A stretch of 64,000 nt of DNA from Desulfovibrio sp. JC022. Its GTDB lineage: Bacteria > Desulfobacterota > Desulfovibrionia > Desulfovibrionales > Desulfovibrionaceae. Both the position numbers and the translations under genes were made by a program. This document shows positions 37,978-46,460 of this stretch, in pieces. The notes under the pieces were generated by a model, which was given only the letters and a program-made list of their open reading frames with translations, was not told where the DNA came from and did not search any database. The stretch is taken from positions 437,373-501,372 of the forward strand of contig NZ_VOPZ01000007.1 of NCBI RefSeq assembly GCF_010470665.1, written 5' to 3'. Position 1 is the stretch's first letter. Every line of letters starts with the position of its first letter.

Positions 37978-38000
37978 ATGGGGAATAGCATGGGGAATAC
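37978..38000 (+). repeat. Sub-terminal repeat, candidate integrase arm-binding site (left end)
   Basis: Two adjacent copies of ATGGGGAATA separated by 3 bases. The same 23-base block, with three mismatches and the same orientation, lies at 58443-58465, just inside the other end of the island. Confidence 0.6.
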
Positions 38001-38129
38001 ACGCCCCACCCCTGCGGAATCCCACGGATGAATTATGGGAAATTAGAGCAAAAATTGCTCTTCCCCACAAACAGGTAAAAAAGGTAAGGTCATGGCTGCC
38101 AAAAAAGAAATAAAACCGCATACAAAGGC

Positions 38130-39236
38130 GTGTTTTACATCACCAGCACCAACCCCACAACCGGGGCAAATGAGAGAATCTACTACATCCGTTATTATAA
38201 GAACGGAAAATCCATCGAAGAGAAAGCCGGTCGCCAGCATCAGGACCGCATGACGCCCGCCAAAGCCAACCGACTCCGAGTACTGCGCATTGAAGGCCGG
38301 GTTGACTCCAATGAAGAGCGCAGGGAAAAAGTCCGCGCCAAACGCGCCCAGAAGAACGTCAGCCGACTTTGGGAAGCTTTTTATGACGCCAAGCAGGAAA
38401 ACAGGAGCATAAAAGATGACCGCAACCGCTGGCGCAGCTACCTGCTCAAGGATTTCGGCAACAAGCTGCCCGAAGAAATCGCCACGCTGGATGTGGACAA
38501 CCTCCGCCGCAAACTTCAGGATCGCGGCCTTGCTCCCGGCACAGTCAAACAGGGCTTGGTCCTGCTGAAACGTATTCTGAATTTTGCAGCCAAGCGTGGC
38601 CTGTGCGAACCTATCAATTCCGGTCGGCTTCATTTTGAAATGCCAAAACTCAACAACACTAAAACCGAAGACCTGACCGGCAAACAACTCGCAAGGCTTC
38701 TAGAAGCGATTGAGAACGAACCGAACAAGTCAGCAGGCAGCCTAATGCTCATGGCCCTGTACACTGGCATGCGTAAGGGCGAAATTTACAGGCTGCAATG
38801 GCAGGATATTGATTTCGAGCGCGGTTTCATTTTGATCCGTGCCCCCAAGGGCGGAATTGACCAGCGTATCCCCATAAACACCCCGGCCAGAAATGTTCTT
38901 GAAGATCAGCAGACCAGAACCGGCAACTCCGAATGGATATTCCCCGGTAGATTTGAAGGACACGTCAAGGACATGCGCGAACATCTTGAGCGCATCCGCA
39001 CCAATGCGGGGCTGCCCAAAGACTTCCGGCCCATGCACGGCTTGCGGCACGTCTTCGCCTCTACCCTAGCCAGTTCCGGGCAGGTGGATATGTACACCCT
39101 GCAAAAGCTGCTTACCCACAAAAGCCCGGCCATGGTTCAAAGATATGCCCACCTGCGTGATGATGCCATGCAGCGGGCCAGCGAGGTTGCCGGGGATATG
39201 TATAAGGCTATGCAGAAGAAGAAAACTACGGCTTGA
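38130..39236 (+). CDS. Tyrosine site-specific integrase, island 1 (N-terminus possibly frameshifted)
   Basis: 368 aa from GTG at 38130. The catalytic domain is complete: Arg in YTGMRKGEIYRL, H-x-x-R in MHGLRHVFAS, His in LLTHKSP, Tyr in VQRYAHL; an N-terminal SAM-like core-binding domain precedes it. A better start, ATG at 38092 with AAGGT upstream, is out of frame by one base: reading A7 in place of A6 at 38101-38106 would give a continuous MAAKKRNKTAYKGVFYIT. So either the gene has a homopolymer frameshift or translation starts at GTG. It lies 270 bases inside the tRNA repeat and is the presumed recombinase of this island. Confidence 0.9.
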   Translation: MFYITSTNPTTGANERIYYIRYYKNGKSIEEKAGRQHQDRMTPAKANRLRVLRIEGRVDSNEERREKVRAKRAQKNVSRLWEAFYDAKQENRSIKDDRNRWRSYLLKDFGNKLPEEIATLDVDNLRRKLQDRGLAPGTVKQGLVLLKRILNFAAKRGLCEPINSGRLHFEMPKLNNTKTEDLTGKQLARLLEAIENEPNKSAGSLMLMALYTGMRKGEIYRLQWQDIDFERGFILIRAPKGGIDQRIPINTPARNVLEDQQTRTGNSEWIFPGRFEGHVKDMREHLERIRTNAGLPKDFRPMHGLRHVFASTLASSGQVDMYTLQKLLTHKSPAMVQRYAHLRDDAMQRASEVAGDMYKAMQKKKTTA

Positions 39237-39328
39237 GCGGGGCTTCCATTCAAGCTGCCGAAAATTAAAATCCCCCACATTGACCTGCCCTGCAATCGTG
39301 GTTAAAGTTCAAATATAAGGAGACTGAA

Positions 39329-39673
39329 ATGGTTTTACTTTTCGATGATGCCAAAAAGCTTGAAAAAGCCGTGGGAGAAGAAGCCGCAGAGGTTATTGCC
39401 CACGTTCTTGAAAAGCACGAAGAAAAATCCAAGCAAGAGCTTGAAGAAGCTAAAAAGGAACTTGTCACCAGAGCTGACCTTTATAAGGTAGAGGGAAACT
39501 TGAAGGCTGACATGACCCGACTTGAAACCAAAGTGGAAAATATTGAGTCCAATTTGGAAAACAAGATCAGGGCTGAAGTTCAGGCTGCCAAATCCGAAAC
39601 CATCAAATGGATGGCTGGAATGCTCATGGTTCAGGCAGCCACGGTTGCTGCCTTGGTCAAGTTGTTGGGTTAA
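39329..39673 (+). CDS. DUF1640-like coiled-coil membrane-anchored protein
   Basis: 114 aa: a long amphipathic coiled coil (EKSKQELEEAKKELVTRADL, DMTRLETKVENIESNLENKI) ending in one C-terminal hydrophobic helix (MAGMLMVQAATVAALVKLLG). This is the layout of DUF1640/CCDC90-like bacterial proteins, whose role is unknown; they are frequent in mobile elements. Good AAGGAG ribosome site. Followed by its own terminator. Confidence 0.8.
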   Translation: MVLLFDDAKKLEKAVGEEAAEVIAHVLEKHEEKSKQELEEAKKELVTRADLYKVEGNLKADMTRLETKVENIESNLENKIRAEVQAAKSETIKWMAGMLMVQAATVAALVKLLG

Positions 39674-39720
39674 AATCCGGTTCAGCTTCATGCTTTGGAA
39701 TAATTGATAAAATGCACGCA

Positions 39721-39758
39721 AATCCCCCGCAAAGTTCACGCTTTGCGGGGGATTTTTT
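39721..39758 (+). terminator. Rho-independent terminator after the DUF1640 gene
   Basis: AATCCCCCGCAAAG and CTTTGCGGGGGATT form a perfect stem around TTCACG, followed by T5. Confidence 0.93.
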
Positions 39759-39797
39759 TGCCGAAAACCCAGCTTGTGCCACTTTTAAGAGATAGTC

Positions 39798-40208
39798 ATA
39801 GATTACGCGCAGTTAAAAAAAGCAATCCTCCGCTTTGAGGTGATGCTCCGCAAATATAACGAAGACTCAACCGATCTTGATGAGATCACAAAAGGTGCTG
39901 TGCAGGATTCATTGGTCATGCGTTTTGAACACACGCTAGAACTGGCTTAGAAAAGCTGCAAGCGGCCTCTGTTCGAGGAAGGATACGTTGAAGTAAAAAC
40001 CATGGGGCCGAAGCCGATGATGCGCTTTGCTTTCACTGCGGATCTTATCGCCAATGTTGATAACTGGATCGGATACATCAATGCCCGCAATGACACCTCG
40101 CACGATTATTCCGGCGACAAGGCAGACGCCATCTTGGATATTGTAGATGATTTCTATGATGATGTGGTCGATCTGTACGAGAAGATTTCAAAGGAAGCAT
40201 GGAAATAA
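39798..40208 (+). pseudogene. HI0074-type nucleotidyltransferase substrate-binding protein, nonsense-mutated
   Basis: One frame runs from IDYAQLKKAILRFEVMLRKY through VMRFEHTLELA, then TAG at 39948-39950, then KSCKRPLFEE and on to DNWIGYINARNDTSHDYSG and a normal C-terminus. Family members have E-L-A-W-K at the stop, so TGG to TAG is a single-base loss. These helical proteins normally pair with a MNT-type minimal nucleotidyltransferase as a toxin-antitoxin-like unit; none is next to it. There is also no standard start codon. A broken remnant. Confidence 0.8.
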
Positions 40209-40255
40209 TGCCGAAAATTGGGGAGTTCCTTATGCGGCGTTTGAAGACTTCACGC

Positions 40256-42178
40256 CTACTGCGAATGTATCCTGTATTTATCTATCTTCCGGTACAGGGT
40301 GGCCCGTGAAATGCCGAGAAGTTTGGCGGTTAAGGCCCGGTTGTTGTTTGTCTTTTTTAATATATCCTGAATTGTTTTACGCACTACGTCATCCAAAGTG
40401 CCACTGGAATGGGGGGGGACTTCCGGGATCACATGCGGCATTCCCAGATGTTTGACTTCGATAGTTTCTCCGCCGCAGAGATGGAGGGCTCTTTGTATGC
40501 AGTTTTCCAGTTCTCTGACATTGCCCGGCCAGTGATAACTGGCGAGCAGGTTTTGGGCTTCCGGGCTAAGTGACGGGGGGGAGGCTGCTCCTTCTTTCAG
40601 AAAAAGGGAAGCCAATAATAAGATATCATCCCGGCCCCTTTCCTTAAGGGGAGGGATGTGGATGGGGAAGACATTCAGTCGGTAGTAGAGATCTTCTCTG
40701 AATCGTCCGTCCCGGATAGCTGTGGGCAAATTTACATGGGTGGCGGCAATGATCCTAGTATCAACTTTTACCGGTTTGTCTGCCCCGATGCGGTAAACCT
40801 CCCCGGTCTCAAGTACACGAAGTAATTTAACCTGCATCCTGTAGGGCATGTCGCCGATCTCATCCAGAAGAATTGTTCCGGTGTTGGCAAGTTCAAATTT
40901 ACCCGGCTTTCCGCCTTTGGCTGCTCCGGTAAAAGTTCCGTCCACGTAACCGAATAGTTCACTTTCCAGCAGGTTGGAGGGTATGGCTCCGCAGTTGATT
41001 GGGATGAAAGGGTTATTGCGTCGGCTGCTCTGATTGTGAATAGACTGCGCGAAAAGCTCCTTCCCTGTTCCGGTTTCGCCTTGGAGTAGCACTGTGCTGT
41101 CTGAAGATGCGGCTCCTTTGGCCAGCTTTACTGTTTCCAGCAGGGTGGGGGAGGTTCCGAGAATACTGTCAAAAGTAAAATGTGCCCGTGTGCCTGCAAT
41201 GTTCTGGGCCAGTTTGTAAATATCTTTGACCTCGTTGAAAGTGATTACAGCACCAAGGCGCTCTCCTCTCTCAGATGTCACCAGCTGGACCGTGAGAATA
41301 AGGCTGATGTGGTTTTTGCGGACTTTGAGGCGGACTTCTTTATTGGTCCATGATTCCGGGCATTCAGCCACATGGTCCAGATCAACTTTCAATCCCTGAA
41401 GTACGGATAGGGGCCTGTTTTCCAGATCGTCTCTTTTTAATATTTGTGCCCCTTCGCGGTTAACCCGCCAAATGTGTTTCTCACTGTTGATGATGATCAG
41501 ACCGGTGCGGAAAAAAGAAATGGTCTGATCCAGAAAATTCAGGTTGGCAGCCAGCTCCCGGTTTCTGCGTAAAACACGGAGTTGCTGTTCTGCGGCTCTG
41601 GCCGCTGTTGTGACCATATAAAGGGTATGTGCATGAGCCTGCTTTGAAGAACCGAATACAGCTATAATGCCGATCAGCTTTTTATCCTTACCAAAAACCG
41701 GAGCAGTGGAACTGGTCTGATCATGGGCCTGCTGGCAGAAATGTTCATCATCAATAAGTTGAATGGGGGTTTTGAGTTTTTGGGTTAGTGATATGGCTGT
41801 AGTCCCTACATCCTTTTCCGTCCAGCGGTAGCCGGGGACACAATTTCTTGTCGTGGAATCCTCAATCAGTTCGTCTTTCCCGCGAATATGGAGGATGTAT
41901 CCGTCCGAATCCACTGCGGCAATAATAAAATCATTGGGAAACAGAAGCTTGTAAAACTCATCGAACTGCGGTTTTAGAATGTTCAGTAGCTTTCTGTTCT
42001 GCCGCCGCCGCTCCGACAGCTCTGCCGGAGAGAGCATTTTCTGGTGCTTGTTTCTGCGTATGGGATCAATTCCATATTCCACTGACCGCTGGTATGACAG
42101 TTTTATTTCGCGTTTCATGGCTTCCGGACTGATTATCTGTCCTTCTTTTATGTCTGCCACTGTCTCTTTTTTATACAT
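40256..42178 (-). CDS. Sigma-54-dependent enhancer-binding regulator, AcoR-like
   Basis: 640 aa: an N-terminal sensor (residues about 60-200, GAF-like as in AcoR), a PAS-like region (about 215-330), the AAA+ domain (Walker A GETGTGKE, Walker B TILLDEIGD, arginine fingers in FREDLYYRLNVFPI) and a Fis-type helix-turn-helix at the C-terminus (NRALTAKLLGISRATLYRKI). The sigma-54 contact loop reads GTFTGA and not the consensus GAFTGA. It is divergent from a catabolic gene cluster that has a sigma-54 promoter and matching palindromes in between, so it is the activator of that cluster. Confidence 0.93.
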   Translation of the reverse strand: MYKKETVADIKEGQIISPEAMKREIKLSYQRSVEYGIDPIRRNKHQKMLSPAELSERRRQNRKLLNILKPQFDEFYKLLFPNDFIIAAVDSDGYILHIRGKDELIEDSTTRNCVPGYRWTEKDVGTTAISLTQKLKTPIQLIDDEHFCQQAHDQTSSTAPVFGKDKKLIGIIAVFGSSKQAHAHTLYMVTTAARAAEQQLRVLRRNRELAANLNFLDQTISFFRTGLIIINSEKHIWRVNREGAQILKRDDLENRPLSVLQGLKVDLDHVAECPESWTNKEVRLKVRKNHISLILTVQLVTSERGERLGAVITFNEVKDIYKLAQNIAGTRAHFTFDSILGTSPTLLETVKLAKGAASSDSTVLLQGETGTGKELFAQSIHNQSSRRNNPFIPINCGAIPSNLLESELFGYVDGTFTGAAKGGKPGKFELANTGTILLDEIGDMPYRMQVKLLRVLETGEVYRIGADKPVKVDTRIIAATHVNLPTAIRDGRFREDLYYRLNVFPIHIPPLKERGRDDILLLASLFLKEGAASPPSLSPEAQNLLASYHWPGNVRELENCIQRALHLCGGETIEVKHLGMPHVIPEVPPHSSGTLDDVVRKTIQDILKKTNNNRALTAKLLGISRATLYRKIDKYRIHSQ

Positions 42179-42343
42179 ATTTAAGGTTCTCCCAGCATTC
42201 AGAACTGCCTTAATAAGTTGTGTTTTTATAAGTTTGTAGTTGCAGTTGCTTGAAATTATATAATAAAATCATTTGATGTGGCAACCCGGCAAATATCCAT
42301 ACGATACTAATATCGCAGGCCGAAGCTTTATGTGTCGCAGTGC

Positions 42344-42377
42344 TGTCTCAAAATAATACATGTCTCATTGTGAGGCA
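42344..42377. promoter_or_regulatory. Two abutting upstream activator sites
   Basis: TGTCTCAAAATAATACA and TGTCTCATTGTGAGGCA are two 17-base sites placed end to end. The second is a near-palindrome TGTCTCA-N3-TGAGGCA; the first has one good half. They match the perfect site at 42432. Confidence 0.7.
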
Positions 42378-42431
42378 TATATTGTCAATGCCGCATTCGC
42401 CAAGAGTTTTAGACGGATACTAAAAGAATAT

Positions 42432-42448
42432 TGTCTCAATATGAGACA
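42432..42448. promoter_or_regulatory. Perfect palindromic upstream activator site
   Basis: TGTCTCA-ATA-TGAGACA, 7-base arms, about 125 bases upstream of the sigma-54 promoter and within the divergent region beside the enhancer-binding regulator. A weaker TGTCTTATTG half-site begins at 42461. Confidence 0.8.
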
Positions 42449-42569
42449 GTGTTTGGGCGGTGTCTTATTGTCTTCTTGATGTGTTGAGATGAAATATAGG
42501 CGGTTCTTGTTTCTAAAAAGTAAATAATTTCGATGTAATAAATATAGCAGACAGTTTTAGAATATGTGT

Positions 42570-42586
42570 TTGGCATCCCCTTTGCT
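42570..42586 (+). promoter_or_regulatory. Sigma-54 promoter of the catabolic operon
   Basis: TTGGCATCCCCTTTGCT: GG (-24) and GC (-12) separated by exactly 10 bases, close to the YTGGCACG-N4-TTGCW consensus. It lies 86 bases upstream of the first gene and downstream of the activator sites. Confidence 0.88.
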
Positions 42587-42671
42587 TCATTGCACTGAAA
42601 AAATGGCACACCCTCATAGGCTAAATGCCTGAAAATATATCAACTGCCGGAATTACGGTAAGGAGAGTGCA

Positions 42672-43793
42672 GTGCAGACAGCGGATGTTTTAGTCATCGG
42701 TGGAGGTATCACCGGATCTACTACAGCTCTAGGGCTCATGCTCAAGGGGGCCGGTAAAGTGGTGCTCTTGGATGAGCAGCTCAAGAGCCAGCGTTTATCC
42801 CGGGGCAACTTCGGGCTGACCTGGTTCATGTGCAAGGGAGCGGGGTATCCCGGCTATTCTCTTTGGTGCCGGAAGGCAGCCAAGGCATGGCCTGAGTTTG
42901 CGGAAAAGCTCGAAGGTGAAAGCAAATACAATATTGAATTGGACTGGACCGGTGGCGCAGTACACGCTTTTGGGCAGGATGAATTGGACGGATTTGCAAA
43001 GTCTATAAAAACTATCCGGGAAGGCTGTGAAAGTGAAGGGATTGATTATCCCGTTGAAATTCTGGATAGACAGCAATTCGCTGACTTGATGCCGAAAATG
43101 ACTCTAGGTGAAGACGTTGCGGGTGCTATGTTTACCAAGGAGCAGGGCCACGTTAATCCTTTGAAGCTTCTTGGTGCTGTCAGAAGCTGGTTCCAAAAAC
43201 TGGGTGGAGTTTATAATGGTGCTGAGGGTGCTAAGGAGATTATCCCACAGTCCAATGGAACCGTTCTCGTTAAGACAGCCACTGAGACATATGAATGTAA
43301 GAAGCTCGTAATTGCTGCCGGACACGGTTCTGCAAGACTTACTGCTGCTCTTGGCGAGAAACTCAATATTTATCCCCAGCGCGGGCAGCTGATGGTAACA
43401 GCGCGTTGTGAACGAAAACTTGATTTTCCCCTGCTCAGCGTCCGTCAGACTCAGGACGGGACTTACATGATCGGTCTTTCAACAGAAAATACAGCTCTGG
43501 ATGCACGGGTAACTGCAGACGCCATGAAGTCTCAAGCCGCAAACGCGGTACGGATTTTTCCTGAACTGGCAAATTTGAATTGGGTCAGGGCTTGGGGGGC
43601 TATCCGCGTTATGACTCCGGACGGCGGCCCCATCTACAGCAAGATTCCGGGCCATGACAATATAAGTGTTCTTGCCTTGCATTCCGGGGTTTCTTTAGCG
43701 CCCCTGCACACAGAAGTCATAGCTCCGTGGATATTAGGTAACACCACAGATAACCAAGTATCAGATTTTTCAAACGGACGGTTCAATGCTTAA
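42672..43793 (+). CDS. FAD-dependent DAO-family dehydrogenase subunit (HcnC/LhpB-like)
   Basis: 373 aa from a GTG with AGGAG 6 bases upstream. Rossmann FAD motif DVLVIGGGITGSTTALGLM, then the D-amino acid oxidase/glycine oxidase fold, with LVIAAGHGSARLTAALG and the late GHDNISVLALHSGVSLAPL segment. With the next two genes it makes the catalytic trio seen in HcnABC, opine dehydrogenases and D-hydroxyproline dehydrogenase: this subunit oxidises the amine. The substrate is not determined. Sigma-54-controlled first gene of the operon. Confidence 0.88.
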   Translation: MQTADVLVIGGGITGSTTALGLMLKGAGKVVLLDEQLKSQRLSRGNFGLTWFMCKGAGYPGYSLWCRKAAKAWPEFAEKLEGESKYNIELDWTGGAVHAFGQDELDGFAKSIKTIREGCESEGIDYPVEILDRQQFADLMPKMTLGEDVAGAMFTKEQGHVNPLKLLGAVRSWFQKLGGVYNGAEGAKEIIPQSNGTVLVKTATETYECKKLVIAAGHGSARLTAALGEKLNIYPQRGQLMVTARCERKLDFPLLSVRQTQDGTYMIGLSTENTALDARVTADAMKSQAANAVRIFPELANLNWVRAWGAIRVMTPDGGPIYSKIPGHDNISVLALHSGVSLAPLHTEVIAPWILGNTTDNQVSDFSNGRFNA

Positions 43794-44106
43794 ACATTCC
43801 ACAACTTCCACTGCTGAATTTAAACAGGATCAGGCTCCGGCTGAAACAGTTTCCGTCCTTCTGGACGGCGAGAAGGTTGATCTTCCAAAAGGTATCAGCA
43901 TTGCCGCAGGGCTCCTTAGCATCGGTGAAATTATTTCGCGCATTTCACCTTCAGCACACAAACCGCGTTCTCCGCACTGTCTGATGGGCGTTTGTTATGA
44001 ATGCCTCATGGAAATTGATGGTGTGGAACGGCAGGCATGCATGACAGACCCTGAAGAAGGCATGGTTATCAACCGCCATTTAGATTCCAAAGGAGAAGAC
44101 GCATGA
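43786..44106 (+). CDS. [2Fe-2S] small subunit (HcnA/LhpF-like)
   Basis: 106 aa with the plant-ferredoxin-type cluster motif C-x4-C-x2-C followed by a fourth Cys (HCLMGVCYECLMEIDGVERQAC, here broken as CLMGVCYEC and ERQACMT). It passes electrons between the flavin subunits. Starts 8 bases before the end of the preceding gene and overlaps the next by 4, so the three are translationally coupled. Confidence 0.9.
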   Translation: MLKHSTTSTAEFKQDQAPAETVSVLLDGEKVDLPKGISIAAGLLSIGEIISRISPSAHKPRSPHCLMGVCYECLMEIDGVERQACMTDPEEGMVINRHLDSKGEDA

Positions 44107-45527
44107 GTCGCCATTACGATGTAATTGTAATCGGTACCGGACCTGCCGGGCTGAGTGCAGCCACCCTGCTTACCAAAATGGGGCTCAATGTTCTGGCTTT
44201 GGACGAGCAGCAGCGTCCCGGTGGTCAGATCTACCGCAATGTGGAAGGAGCAGGAGAAGCTCGTTTAAACCTTTTCGGTCCCGACTATAGTGTCGGACTT
44301 GAGCTGGTGAACGAGTTTAGAGCTGCCAATGTTAACTATGAAGGCGGAGCTTCTGTCTGGCAGGTCGAGGCTGATGGCCGTATTTGTTATTCCAAAGACG
44401 GAAAATCCAGCAGGATCTCGGCCAACTATATCATCGCAGCCACCGGAGCCATGGAGCGTCCTGTACCCATCGAAGGCTGGACTCTTCCGGGAGTAATGGG
44501 TGCTGGCGCAGCGAATAATCTGGCCAAAGAAGCCGGACTGACCCCTAAGGGAAAAGTAGTTTTGGCCGGTAGCGGCCCCCTGTTGCTTCTCGAAGCTTCC
44601 ATTTTGCTGAAAAAGGGCGTGGAGATTGCTGCCATTCTGGAGACCACAGACCTTATCCCGCCTGCGGACTCCGTAACCAAACTTCCTCAAGCTCTCATGG
44701 GCTGGAAGCTCCTTTATAAGGGTACAACCATGCTTTGGGAGCTCCAGAAGGCGGGGATTCCTCATTATCGGGGTGTCCGCAATATCCGCGCGCTGGGAGC
44801 CGATGCGCTGAGCGGGGTTGAAGCTACGGTCAAGGGAGAAACACTGAACTTTGATGCTGATTTGCTTCTGCTGCATTTCGGCGTTATCCCCAACACCCAT
44901 ATTTTCAGGCAGGCAGGCTGCCAAATGGTTTGGGACGAGAAGCTAAGATATTGGTACCCGTCCTGCGACAGTTGGGGCCGTACCAATTTTGAAAAAATAT
45001 TTGCAGCAGGTGACGGCTGCCGGGTTCATGGAGCTGTGGCGGCGCGTCATAAAGGCACGTTGGCTGCTTTGGAAATTGCCTGCTGTCTGGGCATGATCCC
45101 TGAGTCTGAAAGGGACGATCTGGCTGAGCCTGTCCTTAAAGCTTTAAGGCAGGACAACCTGCCCCGGCCATTTATCGATGCCATGTATGCGCCTAAACCT
45201 TCACATTTCACGTTCGAAAATGAAACAGTACTTTGCCGGTGTGAGAATGTCACCGTTGGAGACGTCCGCAAGGTTCTGGATGAGGGGGTTCGCGAGCTGA
45301 ACGAGGTGAAAATCATCACCCGTTGCGGCATGGGTCCTTGTCAGGGGCGGATGTGCGGTCCGGCATTGGCGGAAATAGTCGGAGAATATCTTTCCCTTGA
45401 GCCGGATCAGGCCGGGCTTCTGGTTGTACGTCCTCCTCTGAAACCTATTCCACTGAGTGAAGTGGCTGCCATGGATCTCGGTGATGGAGGAACAGACGGC
45501 GGCAACTGGTTGCTGGACAAGAAGTAA
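44103..45527 (+). CDS. FAD/NAD(P)-type oxidoreductase subunit with BFD-like Fe-S domain (HcnB/LhpE-like)
   Basis: 474 aa: N-terminal FAD site DVIVIGTGPAGLSAATLL and DEQQRPGGQIYR, a second nucleotide site (KVVLAGSGPLLLLEASILL), and a C-terminal domain with CRCENVTVGDV and RCGMGPCQGRMC, the Cys pattern of bacterioferritin-associated-ferredoxin-like [2Fe-2S] domains. Partner of the two preceding genes in a dye-linked dehydrogenase; in an anaerobe the electrons should go to a quinone or other carrier and not to oxygen. Confidence 0.9.
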   Translation: MSRHYDVIVIGTGPAGLSAATLLTKMGLNVLALDEQQRPGGQIYRNVEGAGEARLNLFGPDYSVGLELVNEFRAANVNYEGGASVWQVEADGRICYSKDGKSSRISANYIIAATGAMERPVPIEGWTLPGVMGAGAANNLAKEAGLTPKGKVVLAGSGPLLLLEASILLKKGVEIAAILETTDLIPPADSVTKLPQALMGWKLLYKGTTMLWELQKAGIPHYRGVRNIRALGADALSGVEATVKGETLNFDADLLLLHFGVIPNTHIFRQAGCQMVWDEKLRYWYPSCDSWGRTNFEKIFAAGDGCRVHGAVAARHKGTLAALEIACCLGMIPESERDDLAEPVLKALRQDNLPRPFIDAMYAPKPSHFTFENETVLCRCENVTVGDVRKVLDEGVRELNEVKIITRCGMGPCQGRMCGPALAEIVGEYLSLEPDQAGLLVVRPPLKPIPLSEVAAMDLGDGGTDGGNWLLDKK

Positions 45528-45581
45528 CAAAACGAGGGGAACTTTCTCCCGTTGTAAATTATATCATTTTAAGGAGTTAAG

Positions 45582-45932
45582 ATGAGTATTACAAGAATGG
45601 AAACAGCGAAGCGCATGAGTAGGATCGTCATTCATAATGATACCGTTTACCTTTGCGGACAGGTAGCGGACAACTCTGACGAACCTATCGGCCCTCAGAC
45701 AGAAAGCATGCTTGCCAAGGTGGATGCTCTTTTGGAAAAGGCCGGCAGCAGCAGGGAACATATTCTTTCTGCCACAGTTTATGTTCGCGATATGAAGGAT
45801 TTTGCAGGAATGAACGAAGTCTGGGACAACTGGGTTCCCGAAGGACATGCCCCCGCAAGAGCCTGTGTTGAAGCACGGATGGCCCGGCCTGAGCTTTTAG
45901 TGGAGGTTTCTGTTGTAGCGGCACTTAAGTAG
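45582..45932 (+). CDS. RidA-family enamine/imine deaminase
   Basis: 116 aa YjgF/RidA protein: [36 protein letters not shown] and [19 protein letters not shown], the last with the substrate Arg. RidA proteins hydrolyse the reactive imines formed when amino acids or amines are oxidised, exactly what the upstream dehydrogenase would make. AAGGAG ribosome site. Same operon. Confidence 0.93.
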   Translation: MSITRMETAKRMSRIVIHNDTVYLCGQVADNSDEPIGPQTESMLAKVDALLEKAGSSREHILSATVYVRDMKDFAGMNEVWDNWVPEGHAPARACVEARMARPELLVEVSVVAALK

Positions 45933-45961
45933 TAAATGATTTCCATTTAGGAGGGATCTTC

Positions 45962-46459
45962 ATGGAAAAATTCTTTAAATACGCATTAGCAGCTCTCATG
46001 AGCACTGTTGCCGCTCTTGAGTTCTACCAGGTAATAATGCGTTATATCTTTGAGTTGCCGGTGATGGGGTTGGATGAACTTTTGGTATATCCCACACTGT
46101 GGTTGTATTTCTTCGGTAGCGTGAATGCTTGTCGGGAAGATACCCAGATCAAGGCTAATGTCTTGGACATTTTTATGAAAACCGAACTCGGCAAACTGCG
46201 GGTGAGAGTAGTGGCCGACATAATGTCTTTGGTTGTCTCGTCGTGGTTGACCTGGTGGGCATGGGACTATTTCCTCTATGCTTTGAAGATTTGGAAAGAA
46301 AGCCCGACTCTTTATATCCCCACATTCTGGGCCGAATGTGCTTTTTTCATCGGCATGATGCTGATGACCATGTTTGTGCTCTGGCATCTTGTTAGAAATA
46401 TCCGCCGCCTTATGTTGCTTGCGGATCAGCCGGCAGTTGCCGTTAAGGTAGGAGTATAG
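45962..46459 (+). CDS. TRAP transporter small permease (DctQ-like)
   Basis: 165 aa with four membrane helices (including GSVNACREDTQIKANVLDIF after helix two, a DctQ hallmark). Works with the large permease directly downstream and the binding protein at 47909. AGGAGG ribosome site. Confidence 0.9.
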   Translation: MEKFFKYALAALMSTVAALEFYQVIMRYIFELPVMGLDELLVYPTLWLYFFGSVNACREDTQIKANVLDIFMKTELGKLRVRVVADIMSLVVSSWLTWWAWDYFLYALKIWKESPTLYIPTFWAECAFFIGMMLMTMFVLWHLVRNIRRLMLLADQPAVAVKVGV

Positions 46460-46460
46460 C

